Counted from the first letter of the stretch, positions 11,901 through 25,472 are shown. The stretch is DNA of 64,000 nt from Clonostachys chloroleuca (GCA_037952775.1 JBANAY010000004.1:14508001-14572000); one strand, 5' to 3'. Notes: generated by a model from the sequence alone, not told the origin. Program-made: numbers and translations.

Positions 11901-14610
11901 ATCGGCAGTATCCTCCAGGTCTAAGCGAGACATGACTGCGGTGCATGTTGCACCAAGCCCTCATACATCAGTCCTCAGCGCTATATCAAATGCTGATACC
12001 GATCAAAAGCTACAGGATCTTACAAACCTGGCTTTGAATCAGTCAGATGTCAACCAGTCTGCCCAGAGTATGATGCTTAGTATTATGCAGTGGCATATAG
12101 ACGATTCCGAAAGAAAATTGTTCTTTAATGCTGTTGATAAACCAACCGGATTACCTGCAGAGTTCACAACCGAGATTCAAAACACTCCCACTGCAGATTG
12201 GATCAGAAACATGTATGCGAAAGCGTACATGTGTCAAGTCATCTCTCAGAATGACGCCAACATCAGAGAGAGATATCGGTTTACGGCGAAAGAGAAAAAG
12301 GCTGCAAAATATTTCTGGGACGGTAAAGGTGAAAACTGCCTTTCTCGAAGCAAGATTTACCATAAGCTCGATCGAGCCATTTCGAGATACGTCATGCGTA
12401 ACAAATACGATCTTATTGGTAACATCTACGAGTCTGGAAGAGGTGTTGAGTTTTCCAACGGTCTATATAATTGGCATACAGATGACTTGTCTATCGATCA
12501 GCTGGGTACAGTCAACCAGGCAACAGGTACAAGTCTACTAACCAAAATATGTGCCATAATGGACTCCCTCGATGACGGTGCACGTGTTTCACGTCCTGTT
12601 GTGAATGATAAGGGCGAGGAGCAGAACATCACAGACACAAACTCCAACCTTTTGGTGTACAAGTCCATGGCGTTCCAGCAAAGCAATCTTGTGCTTAATC
12701 AATACTGGGGGGCTAAAAGTAAAGACGCTCAAGAAAAGGTTTTGGAATCTAAATGGCTTCACGAAGCACTCCAAGATCTCGTGAAGAAGATTATCAGCCA
12801 GGATCCTTCGATAGCTGGCCCAGTCTCCCAGACCCTTGGCAAAGAATTTGCAGAATATGGAAACTTGGTTCAAGGTTGGGGGCAAATGTCGGACAAGGAG
12901 AAAGCGCAGCAGGTGAGCCTTTTAATTGGCGATCGCTTACCAAAGATGATGGAAATTCTCGGCAAGACCTATGGCTGGGTCAAGCGAGGGGCGACTTGGG
13001 TCTATCAAGCTGGGTCGAGGCTGGTTGCGACTTGGCAACAGAATGCCACTGCCGCTGGGCAAGCAGCAGATGCGATTATAAATCTGCAGCCTACAGGACT
13101 ACTCAAAGGCCCTGTAGCCAAATCATTGCTGGTACTGGTCGGCATGTTTGCCATTGGCACGCTGATATGGAATTTCAGCGACAACTGGAGTGGAGGTAGC
13201 GCTGCTGACCAAGCCACCATGATCACGACTGTATTCATGGGGGTTAACGAACTAGCCGGGTTTGGTGTAGATGCCGTGTATGCTGTTATGCGTTATCGAA
13301 CTGGTGTTTTTTCGGAAGCTGCAGAGCTGGCTATCTGCACCAAATTTGATCGGATCATGAAGACGCAGCTGGGCACGGAGTGGGCGACCATCATGGTGGA
13401 CTCAAATCCAGACTACTTGCCAAAACTACGTGCCTTACTCGATGCTGAAGAAGCTTCAAATCCTTTAGGGTTAAATCAGATACGGGCTATGGGATCGCAA
13501 CCGGGAGAGCTTACTGTAACCGAGTCCTTGGCCAGACTCGGGGAAATGGCGCCGGTCCGCAAGGCTTTCAACGTCGCTCGGAATGCCTTGTCGTTTGTTG
13601 GGTATGTCCTATCCATCGGTATTGCAATATTCCTTACCTGGCAGTTGGCAAATGATTGGGACAAGATGGACCTGGGTACCCGGGTCTTTGAAACAATTCA
13701 GGTTGTTTTAACCTGTATCGAGGCGCTTGGTGCAGCTGTTGTTGCAGGGGTGAGTACCATTCATATCCGTTTGTCGTATGTTGTAGCTGGTAGACAACCT
13801 CTAACGTATGTATTCAAAGGCGTATATTGCATGGGGAGTTGCAGCAATAGCAGCTTCTTCAGCAACTACCGTTTCGATCGGAGCGTTTACAGTAGCGGCA
13901 GCCTCAGTCTTTGCAGGCTTCGCCATTGTCATAGCTGGGTGAGTGGCTCTCATGAATTCCAAGGTACTAAATATTTCTGTAGGAAGTTTTTCTAACTCGT
14001 TTCTAGAATCGCTGTTGCAGTCCTCATTATGTACTTTATTTGGCAATCGAAGCAGGAACCCCCAGCTAGCCCAGCGGAAAGCTGGATGCAAACGACTGGA
14101 AAGCCATGGACGGATGGTCATCCGGCGCCACCGGAAGCTCTCACACCGTATATTTCTCCTCAGGCAGTCGATTACGATTCTTCCGTGCAAACTGTTAATG
14201 TCGGTTTTACCAACAATAACACGACTCCCCAGGTGATTGAGTATATTACTGTCTCGTTTGCTGGCGGTTCGAGCCCCGCCGCGCTCTTTACTACCAATAA
14301 AGGTTTCGAGGTAGGAGAGCAGAGCGTAATGGGGGTAGCGAAACTCACCAAGCCTGGAAATGGATGCAAGTTGACCTCGGTCAACCACACAAGTGCGGTC
14401 GTGAAAGATGACCAGAACACCACATTGACCGTCACCGCTGCCGGTTCCGATTCAACTTTTCTTGTCCAGCCAGGCGGTGAGGTTGAGATCACAATGTGGG
14501 GGGTGATACAAGCGGATGGTGGACAAACTGCCTCTGTCAGCTGGGTTGTTGGCAGCAATTTGGATGTTCTGAATGGTTCCTTGGACATCGCACGGGCTAA
14601 GAAACCGTAA
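8924..14610 (+). CDS. Giant multi-pass membrane protein with a degenerate Hint (hedgehog/intein) domain
   Basis: Four exons: 8924-9223, 9274-13749, 13820-13938 and 14007-14610; introns with GTAAGC/TTTTTAG, GTGAGT/CAAAG and GTGAGT/TTCTAG signals join all frames, giving 1,832 residues. Residues about 1-400 are unknown. Residues about 405-555 resemble a Hint domain: GFAAGTTIRT, then PIEDLREGDSV, then the block-B motif TAGHVFHTTTG, ending in SYHANGYLV. The Cys expected just before F-x-x-G-T is Gly (residue 407), and no final His-Asn is seen, so classical self-cleavage chemistry is not expected. The middle (about 560-1370) is soluble and unrecognised. Hydrophobic segments occur at about 1383-1400, 1541-1560, 1576-1592 and 1593-1647, followed by a beta-rich, Thr/Ser-rich C-terminal domain (about 1660-1832). 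No signal peptide. The gene is intact although it lies between two RIP islands. Confidence 0.8.
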
Positions 14611-14784
14611 ATTATAGCTCCAAGCTCATTATTATGTACCGTGAGGGGTCTTCTTCTACAAATTTGTCAAGAACGAAGCCAATGGCCCGCAGCTAAATAC
14701 TTGATTCTATCACCTTTCATAGTAGAGCCTCATTCTTATTGTGACCGCTCTGTCCCGTACATAGGATGCATCTAACTAAAAGAA

Positions 14785-15369
14785 TCAACTCACAACTACC
14801 AAACCACCAGACTAATATATATAACTTTTATAAACCCACTTTTATCTGATAGAGGCTTAAAAGCTGATCAGTTAAGTACTTATATTAGATATCTTATCTT
14901 TTAAACTGAAAGAGATATCTAAGTTTAAAGTCGTAGTCTAGGGTAGGTTTTAGGTTGGCTATAGGGTAGCCAGGGTATAGGTAAGTTAGTCTATGATAGG
15001 TCAGGATTTTTTCCGAATTTTCTAAACTCTTATTTAGGCTAATATAGCCTGATAACCTAAAAATAATACTGCTGACACCCCTAGCCCTAAAGGGGAACTG
15101 GAGCCCGCTAAGCCGTAGCGGTCATAGCTGTCTGTAGCTACTGACCTACAGTAGCTGGATCACTATTGGCTAGTGATCGCAATCGCTATTGGATAGCGAT
15201 CTCAATCGCTATTAGCTAGCGGTTGCAGGGGGTTCGCGATCGCTAACAGCCAGTGGCTGCGATCGCTAACAGCTAGTGGTCATAATCGCTAACAGTTAGC
15301 GGTTGGTTTCGCTAACAGCTAGCGGCTGTAACCACTAACTTATAGTGGCTATAATCTCTCAATTCAACA
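14785..15369 (-). mobile_element. Truncated 3' LTR of the copia relic
   Basis: From about 14785 the sequence matches the LTR at 17395-18303 from its position about 307 onward, and ends in the same AATTCAACA (15361-15369). The outer about 300 bp are missing. On the minus strand the bases just before the LTR terminus read CCCTTTTTAGAGGGAG then TGTTGAA, a polypurine tract directly abutting the LTR, so this is the 3' LTR of a minus-strand element. Confidence 0.8.
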
Positions 15370-17394
15370 CTCCCTCTAAAAAGGGATATATTGTGCTTAT
15401 TTATAGAGATAAAAAATCTGAAAATATATATACTAAATAGCGCATTTTTCAAGGATTATAGCATACTAGGTTTATATATAGTAGATCTATAACCTACTTA
15501 TATATTAAGAAGTATTCAGAAGAAGACTCCTATAGGGCTAGGAAAGCAGTAACTGTAATAAAACCTAATAAATAGAGACTAATAGTCTCTATTTATCCCC
15601 TATAAAGGTTATAAACAAAAGAAAGCTTCTATAATAAACCTAGGAGCTTTATATAGCTTTTAAAAGCTATAGAGACTAGGGGTTTAGTTAACCCGTCCGC
15701 TGGTATCTCTTTAGTAAAAAGATAGATAACCTTTATACTTTCTAACTTAATAACTTCCCTTATATAGGTAAACTTTAATAGTATATACTTAGTTTAACTA
15801 TAAAGGTTAGGGTTAGAAGAGTTAGAAATAGAGCCTGTATTATTATAATAGAGGTTTATAGAAAATATAGGTCTTTTTAGTTCTTTAAATTAGGTTTTTA
15901 ATTATAAAATCTCTCTAATAGTATCTACTAAGTTATCTGTTTTAGCTTCTATAGTTAATAAGGCTATAGTTATAGCTTTCTTAGACTTCTAATTAATAGG
16001 GGTATTTTCTTTTGAAAGGTCAAGGTCTCCAGTATAGGGTAGACCAGCTGTAGGGTAAGCTGGGTCTAGGGTAGATAAAGCCTATAGGGTAGGCTCTGAA
16101 ATACTAGAGAAGGATCGTTTGAAAAGGCGTAGTAGAAGGTGCGGGCTCTATAAGAGAAAATAAAGCTCTATCAGCTACAGGGTAGCTAAGAAAGATAGAC
16201 TGTAGGGTAGATAAAAGAGTGTATTGGTGACTTATAGAATCTCTATCTAGCAGGGAGGAAGCCCTGTACTTATAGGTATTTCCAGGCCGTAAGGGCCCTG
16301 AAGATAACACGTTGCCTTCTGTAATACAGGCTTGTAACCGCTATAAGGTTCTCGTACAGAGGGATATGAGGCCGCTAATGCAGATGCTACAGCGGATACG
16401 AAGTCCGCTAATACAGCTGCTATAGTGGTTACGAGGTTCACTAAACTAAGTACTAAGGTTCTCGTACAGCGGATACGAGGTCCGCTAATGCAAGCGCTGC
16501 AGCGGACACGAAGTCCGCTAATGCAGCTGCTTCAGCGCAATACGGGATCGCTAGCATGGACGCCACAGCGGCCGTTACAGCGGTTGTGACCGCTAACGCA
16601 ATTGCCCCAACGGGCAGCCACAGTGGGTTGGGCCAGTGGCTTCAGAGGGCTTCCAGCTTTGGAGAGCCCTAAGTTAGTTATTTCATTCCTCCTTACCCTA
16701 TATCAATCTGAGATTATTTAATCAACTGATATAGGGTAATCTGGATCTACCCTATAGTCTATAGGGTAAATCTCAACATTTTCTAAGGTTATAAGATAAC
16801 TAAGGGTTAACTTAGATAACTTATCCCTAGCAAAATCGATATTGCTATAAGCTATAGGATAAAAATCCTTATCAGCTTTATAAGTTAAAACTAGTAGTTT
16901 AAAACCTTTTAGATATTTTAAAGTTCCTTTAGCTTGATTTAGATACTCTATATAGGGGTTTTCTAGTTGAGAAGCAAGGAGGTCTCTTCCCAGGCATAGT
17001 AGTAGCTTGTGGCCTTATAGGTTATAGTATCGATATAAAGAATAACAGTAGCTGTACAGGGGTATCTCTCAGTTCAGTTCAGATCTACCTTACTAATTAT
17101 AATTAATTATATAGCCTGTTATATTTATAACCGAAGATACTACAGTCTATTATATATAGAGTACTATTCTTATCTATAAACAGTAGTTTACTAGATAACT
17201 TTTAACTGGGGTTTCTTTCTATTATTAATAAATAGTTATCTAGATATTATTCTATTAGTCCAGACCTATAAAATCAGATAAGAGAGTATCTCGAGAGTAT
17301 CTCTAAAACAGCCTGATTAATATAATATTTAGTTACTATTATTTCTAAGAATATACTTAGTATATTAAGATAGGACTTACTCTTTAGAGACTAT
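15370..17394 (-). mobile_element. Internal remnant of a Ty1/copia retrotransposon
   Basis: About 2 kb between two related LTRs, much shorter than a complete copia interior (4-5 kb), so it is internally deleted or rearranged. On the minus strand, about 15995-15640, the translation keeps the end of the copia polyprotein RNase H: a DNTGS motif, the KYI...REV segment, and ADGLTKPL at 15677-15700. Several stops interrupt it. The remainder (16000-17394) is AT-rich with a GC-rich 33-bp tandem repeat. It cannot encode a working element. Confidence 0.8.
16360..16600 (+). repeat. GC-rich 33-bp tandem repeat (about six imperfect units)
   Basis: Units of the type GAAGTCCGCTAATGCAGCTG... recur at about 33-bp spacing from 16368. 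On the plus strand from about 16456 to 16670 one frame is open and would read 11-residue Ala-rich units (TADTRSANASA, ADTKSANAAAS). The patch is much richer in GC and CG than its surroundings, so it escaped or post-dates the RIP of the flanks. Confidence 0.65.
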
Positions 17395-18303
17395 TGTTGA
17401 AATTACAGTGGCCTACAAGGTGCATTAGGCCTTGAGACCGCTATAACTAGCAGCAGCGGAAAATTTAGCTTCTAACTTATAGTGAACACTCCTCTATAAC
17501 TTAGTCAAATTTTATACTAGAAAGTTGGTTTAGAGTGCATTTTATAGCGTAAAAGAATCTTATTTTGGTGAGAGGAACCGGAAAAATATACTAATTTCTC
17601 TCATAAGTCTACCGACTAAAAACTACTCTAAAACCCGCTATAGCAGCTTCCCGGGCTACTTTTGATTTTCCGTAAAATTTATTACTATAGGAAATCTAAA
17701 AAATCAACTCATAACCACCAAACTATAAGACGGATATATATAACCTTTTTAAGACCCACTTTTATCTGAAAGAGCTAGTTAAGCTAATCAGTTAAGTATA
17801 GATATTAGATATCTTATCTTTAAAGCTGAAGGAGATATCTAAGATCTAAGATCTAGTCTAGGGTAGGTTGGTTATAGGGTAGCTTAGGTATAGGTTAGGC
17901 TACTAGAAGTTACTCAGATTTTTCCTGAATTTTCTAGACCCTTATTTAGGCTAATATAGCCTAATAACCTATAAATAACGCTGCTGATGCTCCTAGCCCT
18001 AAAGAGGAACTGGAGCCCGCTAAGCCGTAGCGGTCATAGCAGCCTGTAGCTACTGACCCACAGTGGCTGCAAGCGCTATTGGCTAGTGATCGTAGTCGCT
18101 ATCGGATAGCGGTCTCAATCGCTATTGGCTAGCTGTTACAGGGGATAGCGATCGCTAACAGTTAGTGGCCGCGATCGCTAACAGTCAGTGGCTACGATCG
18201 CTAACCGTTAGTGGTTGCGACCGCTAGAGGTTAGTGGTTGCAACCGCTAACTTATAGCGATACGGTCACTAACTTATAGTGCCTATAGTCTCTTAATTCA
18301 ACA
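17395..18303 (-). mobile_element. LTR (909 bp), 5' LTR of the copia relic
   Basis: Begins TGTTGAAATTACAG at 17395 and ends AATTCAACA at 18303. It aligns along its whole length with the solo LTR at 6343-7183 and has a larger number of the GCTAACAGTTAGTGG inverted units near 18140-18260. Orientation of the element as minus is inferred from the polypurine tract and RNase H beside the other LTR. Confidence 0.75.
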
Positions 18304-20830
18304 AGATTATCCCTATCTACTATCTTTTTTAACCTAATTTTATAATCTAAAGCCCCCCTATAAAATAGAAATACTCCTATCTCTTTCTTATTAAATAAAC
18401 TCTCTATATCTATAAGCTTTTCTAGAAGCTAAACTAGTAGTAATACTAATTTAGTAGTTTCTATCTAAATTATTTTAGTTAATTTATAGATACTAATTAT
18501 ATAGATTACCAATCTTTTTTAGTTAGACTTCTATATCTATCTTACTAAGTTTATAAATATAGTTTTTAATAATAACTAGACTTAGGAAAAGAAAAGCTTT
18601 ATATTTAAAATTTAGATTAAAAGCTCTTCTACTATATCTATTTTAAATTATCTATATTCTATATCTATTTTAATCTTTCTATAGTTAAATTATAATATTC
18701 TAAGAATTATATTTTTTATTAGTTCTAGTACTATATAGAGTATAATCTTACTCTACTACTTATTAATATCTATATTTTATTCTAATAATATATATTATAA
18801 TATAGATACTATCTATTTCTAATACTATTTTAATTTTCTTCTTTCTAAAGAGTTTAATTTATTAAAAGCTTATACTCTAGGCTTTTTACTTACTAACTAC
18901 TCTATAATAATTATATCTACTATTAACTAATATATTAAGAAATTTTATAGAATTAAATAATACTAGGATTTAAAATAAAGATTTCTCTATTTTTTCTTTT
19001 ATTTTAATAAATTTCTTTTTCTCTCTAGATATAATTAATAAATATTATTCTCCTAATAAACTAACTTCCTACTATATAAAACTCTATATAGGAACTATTT
19101 ATTTTCTAATTCTAAATAGTTCTCTTTTTAATTAGTTCTCTTCTAATAGTAATTATCTTCTGAGTTTATAGAAATTATATTAATCTTAATTACTTATACT
19201 AAATAGTAATTCCTAGTTAAATATAAAATATACTATAGTATAAGTAGATATTAGCTTCTTATTATTTAAGAATTATCTTTTTTAATATCTACTAGGCTTA
19301 TTTCTTAGGAGTTCTTTTATTTTTATTTTAACTTTAGTTTAGATTTAATTAGGTTTTCCTCCCTTTCTTTCTCTTATCTTTCTAAGCCTTCTAATATATT
19401 AATTAGATAGTATTTATTTCTATTATTAATATATCTCTTTTATTATCTTAATATTTCTTATCCTAGTATTTTACTAGCTCCTTCTATTCTTAATATAATA
19501 TATTTAAATTAAATAATTTAATATTAATTATAATTTCCTAGATCTAGATTACTACTAAGATAAAATTAACTCAGAATATCCCTCTACTAATATAGAGTCT
19601 ATATAGTTATTTATTTAGATAGTAATATAGCTATAAAAGTTATATAATATTATTCTAATATATTCTTCTTACTATTATTATCTTCTATTTAAAGTATATA
19701 TAGAAAATAATAAATACTTTATTAGATCTTTAAATTATTTATTCTAATTCTTCTAAAACTATCTACTATTAATATAGATTAGAAAATATTAATTCTATAT
19801 AAGCTAAGAAGTTACATAGCTAGTATATATAGTATAACTCTCTATTCTTATAGTAAACTATAAGTTTCTTTTATATTTTTTATAAAAAAGTACTCTAAAT
19901 ATATTTAAACTACTTTTTATTATTATTAATAAAGAAATAATCTACTTTAAAAATATATTCTATATATTTCTTTTATACTAGAAATAAATTCTTTTTACTA
20001 TTATATAATTCCTCTATTATTAGTTACTTTCTAATTATTAGTATTATAAGGAAAACTCTAGATAGTAGATAGAGTAATAGAGAAACTAGTAGCTAGTTCT
20101 AAATAGTCTAGGATTAGAACTAGATTTATATTTATAGAAACCTTTTAAATAATAATTTTATATTAGTTTATTATATTTATAATTATTTAATCTAAGTATT
20201 AACTCTATTCTAAAGATTTATTATTTCTATATAAAGTTCTTTAGTAAGTAAAAGAGGGTTTAAGCTAGATATTAGTATTATCCTTCTATAGTTAGAGGTT
20301 TCTAGTATATTAAAGTTTATTATAAAGAATATAAATTATAATAGACTAGCTCTATAATAGCTATAGATAAGTATTTACTTTAGAGTTTATATTCTTAGAG
20401 AGAAAGAGAATAAGTTCCTTCCTATAATTCTCTCTTCCCCTTATATAGTACTATAATATACTAATCAGAGATTTTACTTACTATAGTTATCTCTTATCAG
20501 ATCTAGCCTAATCTCTTACTAGGCTTAAGTTCTTAATAATAGATCTATTTTAAATCTTAGAATAACTAGAATAATATATCTTATATATAGTACTACTAGG
20601 AGTAATTAGAAGTAATATAATCTTATTACTCTATAAAGAGTATATATACATATTTAATTTTATAGATATAATACTTCTTTAGATAGTTATTACTAATATT
20701 ATCTATATTTCTATTAGAACTAGCTCTATAATACTTATATATTAATAGTAACTTATATTATATAGCTTATAATAATCTGATTATACTACTCAGAATAATA
20801 CTCTGATTAGTTATATCCTGACCTACCCTA
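18304..20830. repeat. RIP-degraded AT-rich island 2, unidentified repeat
   Basis: About 2.5 kb with almost no CA, TG or CG dinucleotides, while CT, CC and AG remain, the expected end state after RIP. No open frame is left and I could not recognise a transposon family in any frame. The island ends sharply at about 20830 next to a truncated gene. Confidence 0.8.
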
Positions 20831-20929
20831 GACCCCCGTCCAGTGTAAGTCACCCAACCGTCACAATTTACTATCTTTCCCTAATACATTATCCCTCCGA
20901 CAGTAGCTGATTACACCCCCTGCAGCATC

Positions 20930-22110
<1,181 letters not shown>

Positions 22111-22808
22111 CTTTGTGTCAACCCTGAATACATCTTATTCCAATATGAACAGCATCAAGTTTGACTCACCATTGTATATGATATGCGAATACGGGTATGG
22201 ATGTTAAACGAGAGAAAGCGGAGGGATGGGAGAGGTTGGCGAATCGAAGCATATGGCATTTGGCCAGTTCGAAATGTGTCCACAACTTTCGGGAAATATC
22301 CGAAAATAATATTGGATGCCAGGTACAAGTTCATTAGATTTTTACATACCGACAGGAACAAAGATTTAAATAGCAGCCTGCTTTAGCGTGTAGAAAATGT
22401 TGACAAACCAGTGTAGGGTCTTGGGATTGAGTACGCGCTTCGAGCAGCAAGATGTTCTCGTACTATGATCGGGCCAACAATACCATGGATATCGAGCAAC
22501 TTATTCCGGCTTGTAGCGTTTGTCAAGTATCACAAACCAATGATAGCCATGCTATATTGACGATGCGCCACATAAACACTCCGATTCCAGATGGCCGGAC
22601 GGCAAGATGGCTGGCGAGTTGACCTACTCACGCACATCGGCTTCGGCCCGTACAACAGCATGATTTTCGCCCGGATAGCTGTCAAGTGACAGTTTGCCAT
22701 ATGTCGAGCGTTGGGGTGCAACTAGAAATAAGGATCATTATCTCGAGAAAGAGATTATTACACACAAACAATGACCCAAATCTACAACAAAACAGCCTGT
22801 AGCCAGTC
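22111..22808. other. Intergenic, no gene seen
   Basis: Spacer between the ProRS relic and the aminotransferase-like relic, which diverge from here. Short open frames on both strands (22155-22386, 22530-22721) show nothing recognisable. It would be the former shared promoter region. Confidence 0.5.
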
Positions 22809-24294
22809 ATGAGTCCTGAGACAGAAATTCCGCTAAGCTTCTTTGGAAACAAACTGCAACTTCCGTTGGACCCCATCTCTGGTAAGATGAAGGAGTTTAC
22901 CCAGGATGACTTTCCTCACAAGGTCAATCTTATCCAAAGTGCTCTGCGTGATGGACGTGACAGCTGCTCCTTCCTACCCTCTGTCCGCGAAGCGGCTAGC
23001 CGTCTTAACAAACAGGGCGTTTTCCAAGGATGATCGCCTATCTTGGGACATCAGGGTCTGAGAGATGCCGTTGCAAAGAGCATATTAGGTGAACAAATTT
23101 CATCAACTAGAGGAGCACAGGTTTGTACATGCAAGCCCACTTTCAGGATTTTTTTCTCTAATCTAAGTGTAGCTTGCAACATGTCAAGCTAATTCAGATA
23201 TTGGAGCCTTCAGTTTGGCCCGCAAACTTATCGCCCGCTACCACTCGCCTCGAGAAAAAGTATATCTGCCAGAGGCCACGTCCTTGACCTATTTACAAGC
23301 AGCTTTGGACGCTGGAATCGACTGCGAGGTAATTAACCATTTTGATACAAGCTGCAAACAAGTGGATTTCGGTTCATACAAGAAGATGTTGATCGCTGCT
23401 GAGGCAGGCAGCGTTATCTTGTTGTATGCCTGTGGTAAGGATGTGACTAGCATCGATTTCTCAGACGAAGAATGGGTTGAGGCTGGAAGAATAATCAAAG
23501 AGAGGGACTTGTTTCCTATTTTTAATGCGGCATATCTGGGCCTCGCCTCAGGGCTTGTTGATAAAGATGCGTATACGATCCGGTATTTTATTGATGAGCT
23601 GAAAGTTGAGACGGCAGTATGCGCATCTTATGACCATTCCATGGGGCTCCACGGTAAGCTCGTACGTTCAAACAATATAAACAAATGGCTAATCATCACT
23701 AGGGGAAGGAGTCGGCTGTTTGTTGTTGTACACATCATCAAATAGTATCGCATCTGACTGCTCGGCTTACCTCGAGCAAGTCCAACGGTCACAGATGTCG
23801 AGGCCGCCTCGTGGTGGTGCTAGTATTGCACACCTTCTATTGACAGATTCCGAGCTCACCGGGAAATGGGCGAAAGACCTTCAACAACTGGTTGATAGAA
23901 GTCGTTATCTCAGAAGATATTTATATGACTCGTTGCTGGATCAAGGTAAGTGAGGAAAAGCTGTCATGAGAGTGTAAATACAATGAAACGGCTAAGATAT
24001 TAATAGCAATACCGGGCCAATGGAACTTCATCATCCGCCAGAAGGGGCCATATGGGTTTCTAGGGCTATCGAGGGCGGTTGTCAAAGAGTTGAGAGGCGC
24101 TTGTGACGGCCCTGGTTCCACCTCTCACATGCTCAAGAAGTGCTAACAGCTAAAAACACCTAACAGAAACGTATCATATTTGCATGGCTGACAATTCTCG
24201 AATTTCTTTAGCGGCACTAAACGAAGAGAATGCCATGTATTTGGCAATCGCTATGGCGGATTGTGTACGGAATGAACTTCTGAACGATTTCTAG
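22809..24294 (+). pseudogene. Aspartate-aminotransferase-like relic lacking the catalytic lysine
   Basis: Exons read as an AspAT-fold protein: 22809-23124, 23198 onward (ARKLIARYHSPREKVYLPEAT, then FNAAYLGLASG), an intron from about 23657, VGCLLLY..., an intron near 23945-24007, IPGQWNFIIRQKGPYGFLGLS, and the C-terminal RISLAALNEENAMYLA ending at 24294. An in-frame TGA at 23031-23033 sits just before PILGHQGLRDAVAKS. The active-site block expected as S-F-x-K-N-x-G-L-Y reads SYDHSMGLH, so the PLP lysine is His (codon 23635-23637). The usual HACAHNPTG block reads YACGKDVTS. The last intron (about 24100-24170) leaves a TAA at the natural junction. Either a decayed gene or a former pseudo-enzyme now dead. 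Confidence 0.75.
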
Positions 24295-25472
24295 ATAAGA
24301 ATATAGATCTCAATGCATTTAGCTGTACCATGTTCCATCGAATCTTAACCATGGGGTGGGACAGAGAAGTGAATCTTTTGGTCAAGGAGACCTATCAGCG
24401 TCGCTTGCTATGCATAGATATCTCTTTTCTTCATACAGGGCACTCATGAAATGCCTTTACAGGGTGCAAATTACCCTTGTGTGCAGAACTGGCTATTCAC
24501 AGTGTCTAAATCAGGGCGTTGTGGAGGCTGCTCACTGATTATACTACTTGAATGCCACTCACAGACATGATGACTCCTAGCCCTGTGCGCCTGTCTGACC
24601 ATAGCGGTTTCAAAAAGAATTCAATATTTATTAATTGTGGGTTATTTAGAGGTAATTCTGAAATTAGAGAGGTCTAGGCACTAGAACAAATAACAGATCA
24701 GCAATCAATTATGCTGAGACAGTACATCTTCGTCAGGGGTCCAGTTCCTCTTTGACTTCCCAATCTTAAATAGCCCTAGCAGGAGTGGAACACTGACCTA
24801 TTAGACCTTATAAGGCATAAAGTGAGCTTGAGGTTGTTCACTCGGGTTCTGGTCCTGGAATTATGCTATGGGGCTTGCCAAGAGTCTTCGCACAGGGCTC
24901 AGTGCAACGCCCTCTCAGCCTGGCAATCCCTAAGGAAATGAGTAGCGAACCGACCGGGGTAGAAGACATAAAGCCCTTATATCGAGTACGCCAGGCGTTT
25001 CAGATTTGAGGTTACAAGCTCGAACACTCTGTTCGCTGTATGTTCCATCCTCTGTTTTCTGCGAGCAAACTTGAAACTAGTCTAGTGAGAGATGGAACTC
25101 CCGAGGGAAGATAGGAATTCGTTCTACGAGGAGGCTTATCAATCTATTTTAGGGTTGTGAACCACATATGATTTATTGAGATATCAAGCCGGGCCCTGGA
25201 AAACATCATACCGTGACAAACGCAACCATTCTAAAGTCCCCAAGTAACCTCTACTGTGGGGTTTACTGTTATTATTAGTGGACATAGCGTAGGATTGATG
25301 GATTGCCGCAATCCTGCCCCTGATATAGGTGTTTGCCGATGTCAGGGGTAGTGCTTTGTCAGCCCCGGTCAAGGGGAGTCACGAATCAAGGATTCACGAA
25401 GTCCTCCGCAGATAAAAGCACAGCCCCAACAGAGGCCATGAAGCTCAACAACCCCAACATCTCACCCCCGCC
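24295..25472. other. Intergenic, no gene seen
   Basis: 1.2 kb of ordinary composition between the aminotransferase relic and the regulator gene. The open frame at 24356-24538 has no family resemblance. Confidence 0.5.

Noticed and set aside
16360..16600. CRISPR-like array
   Set aside because: Repeats are contiguous imperfect 33-bp units without spacers, in a fungal genome.
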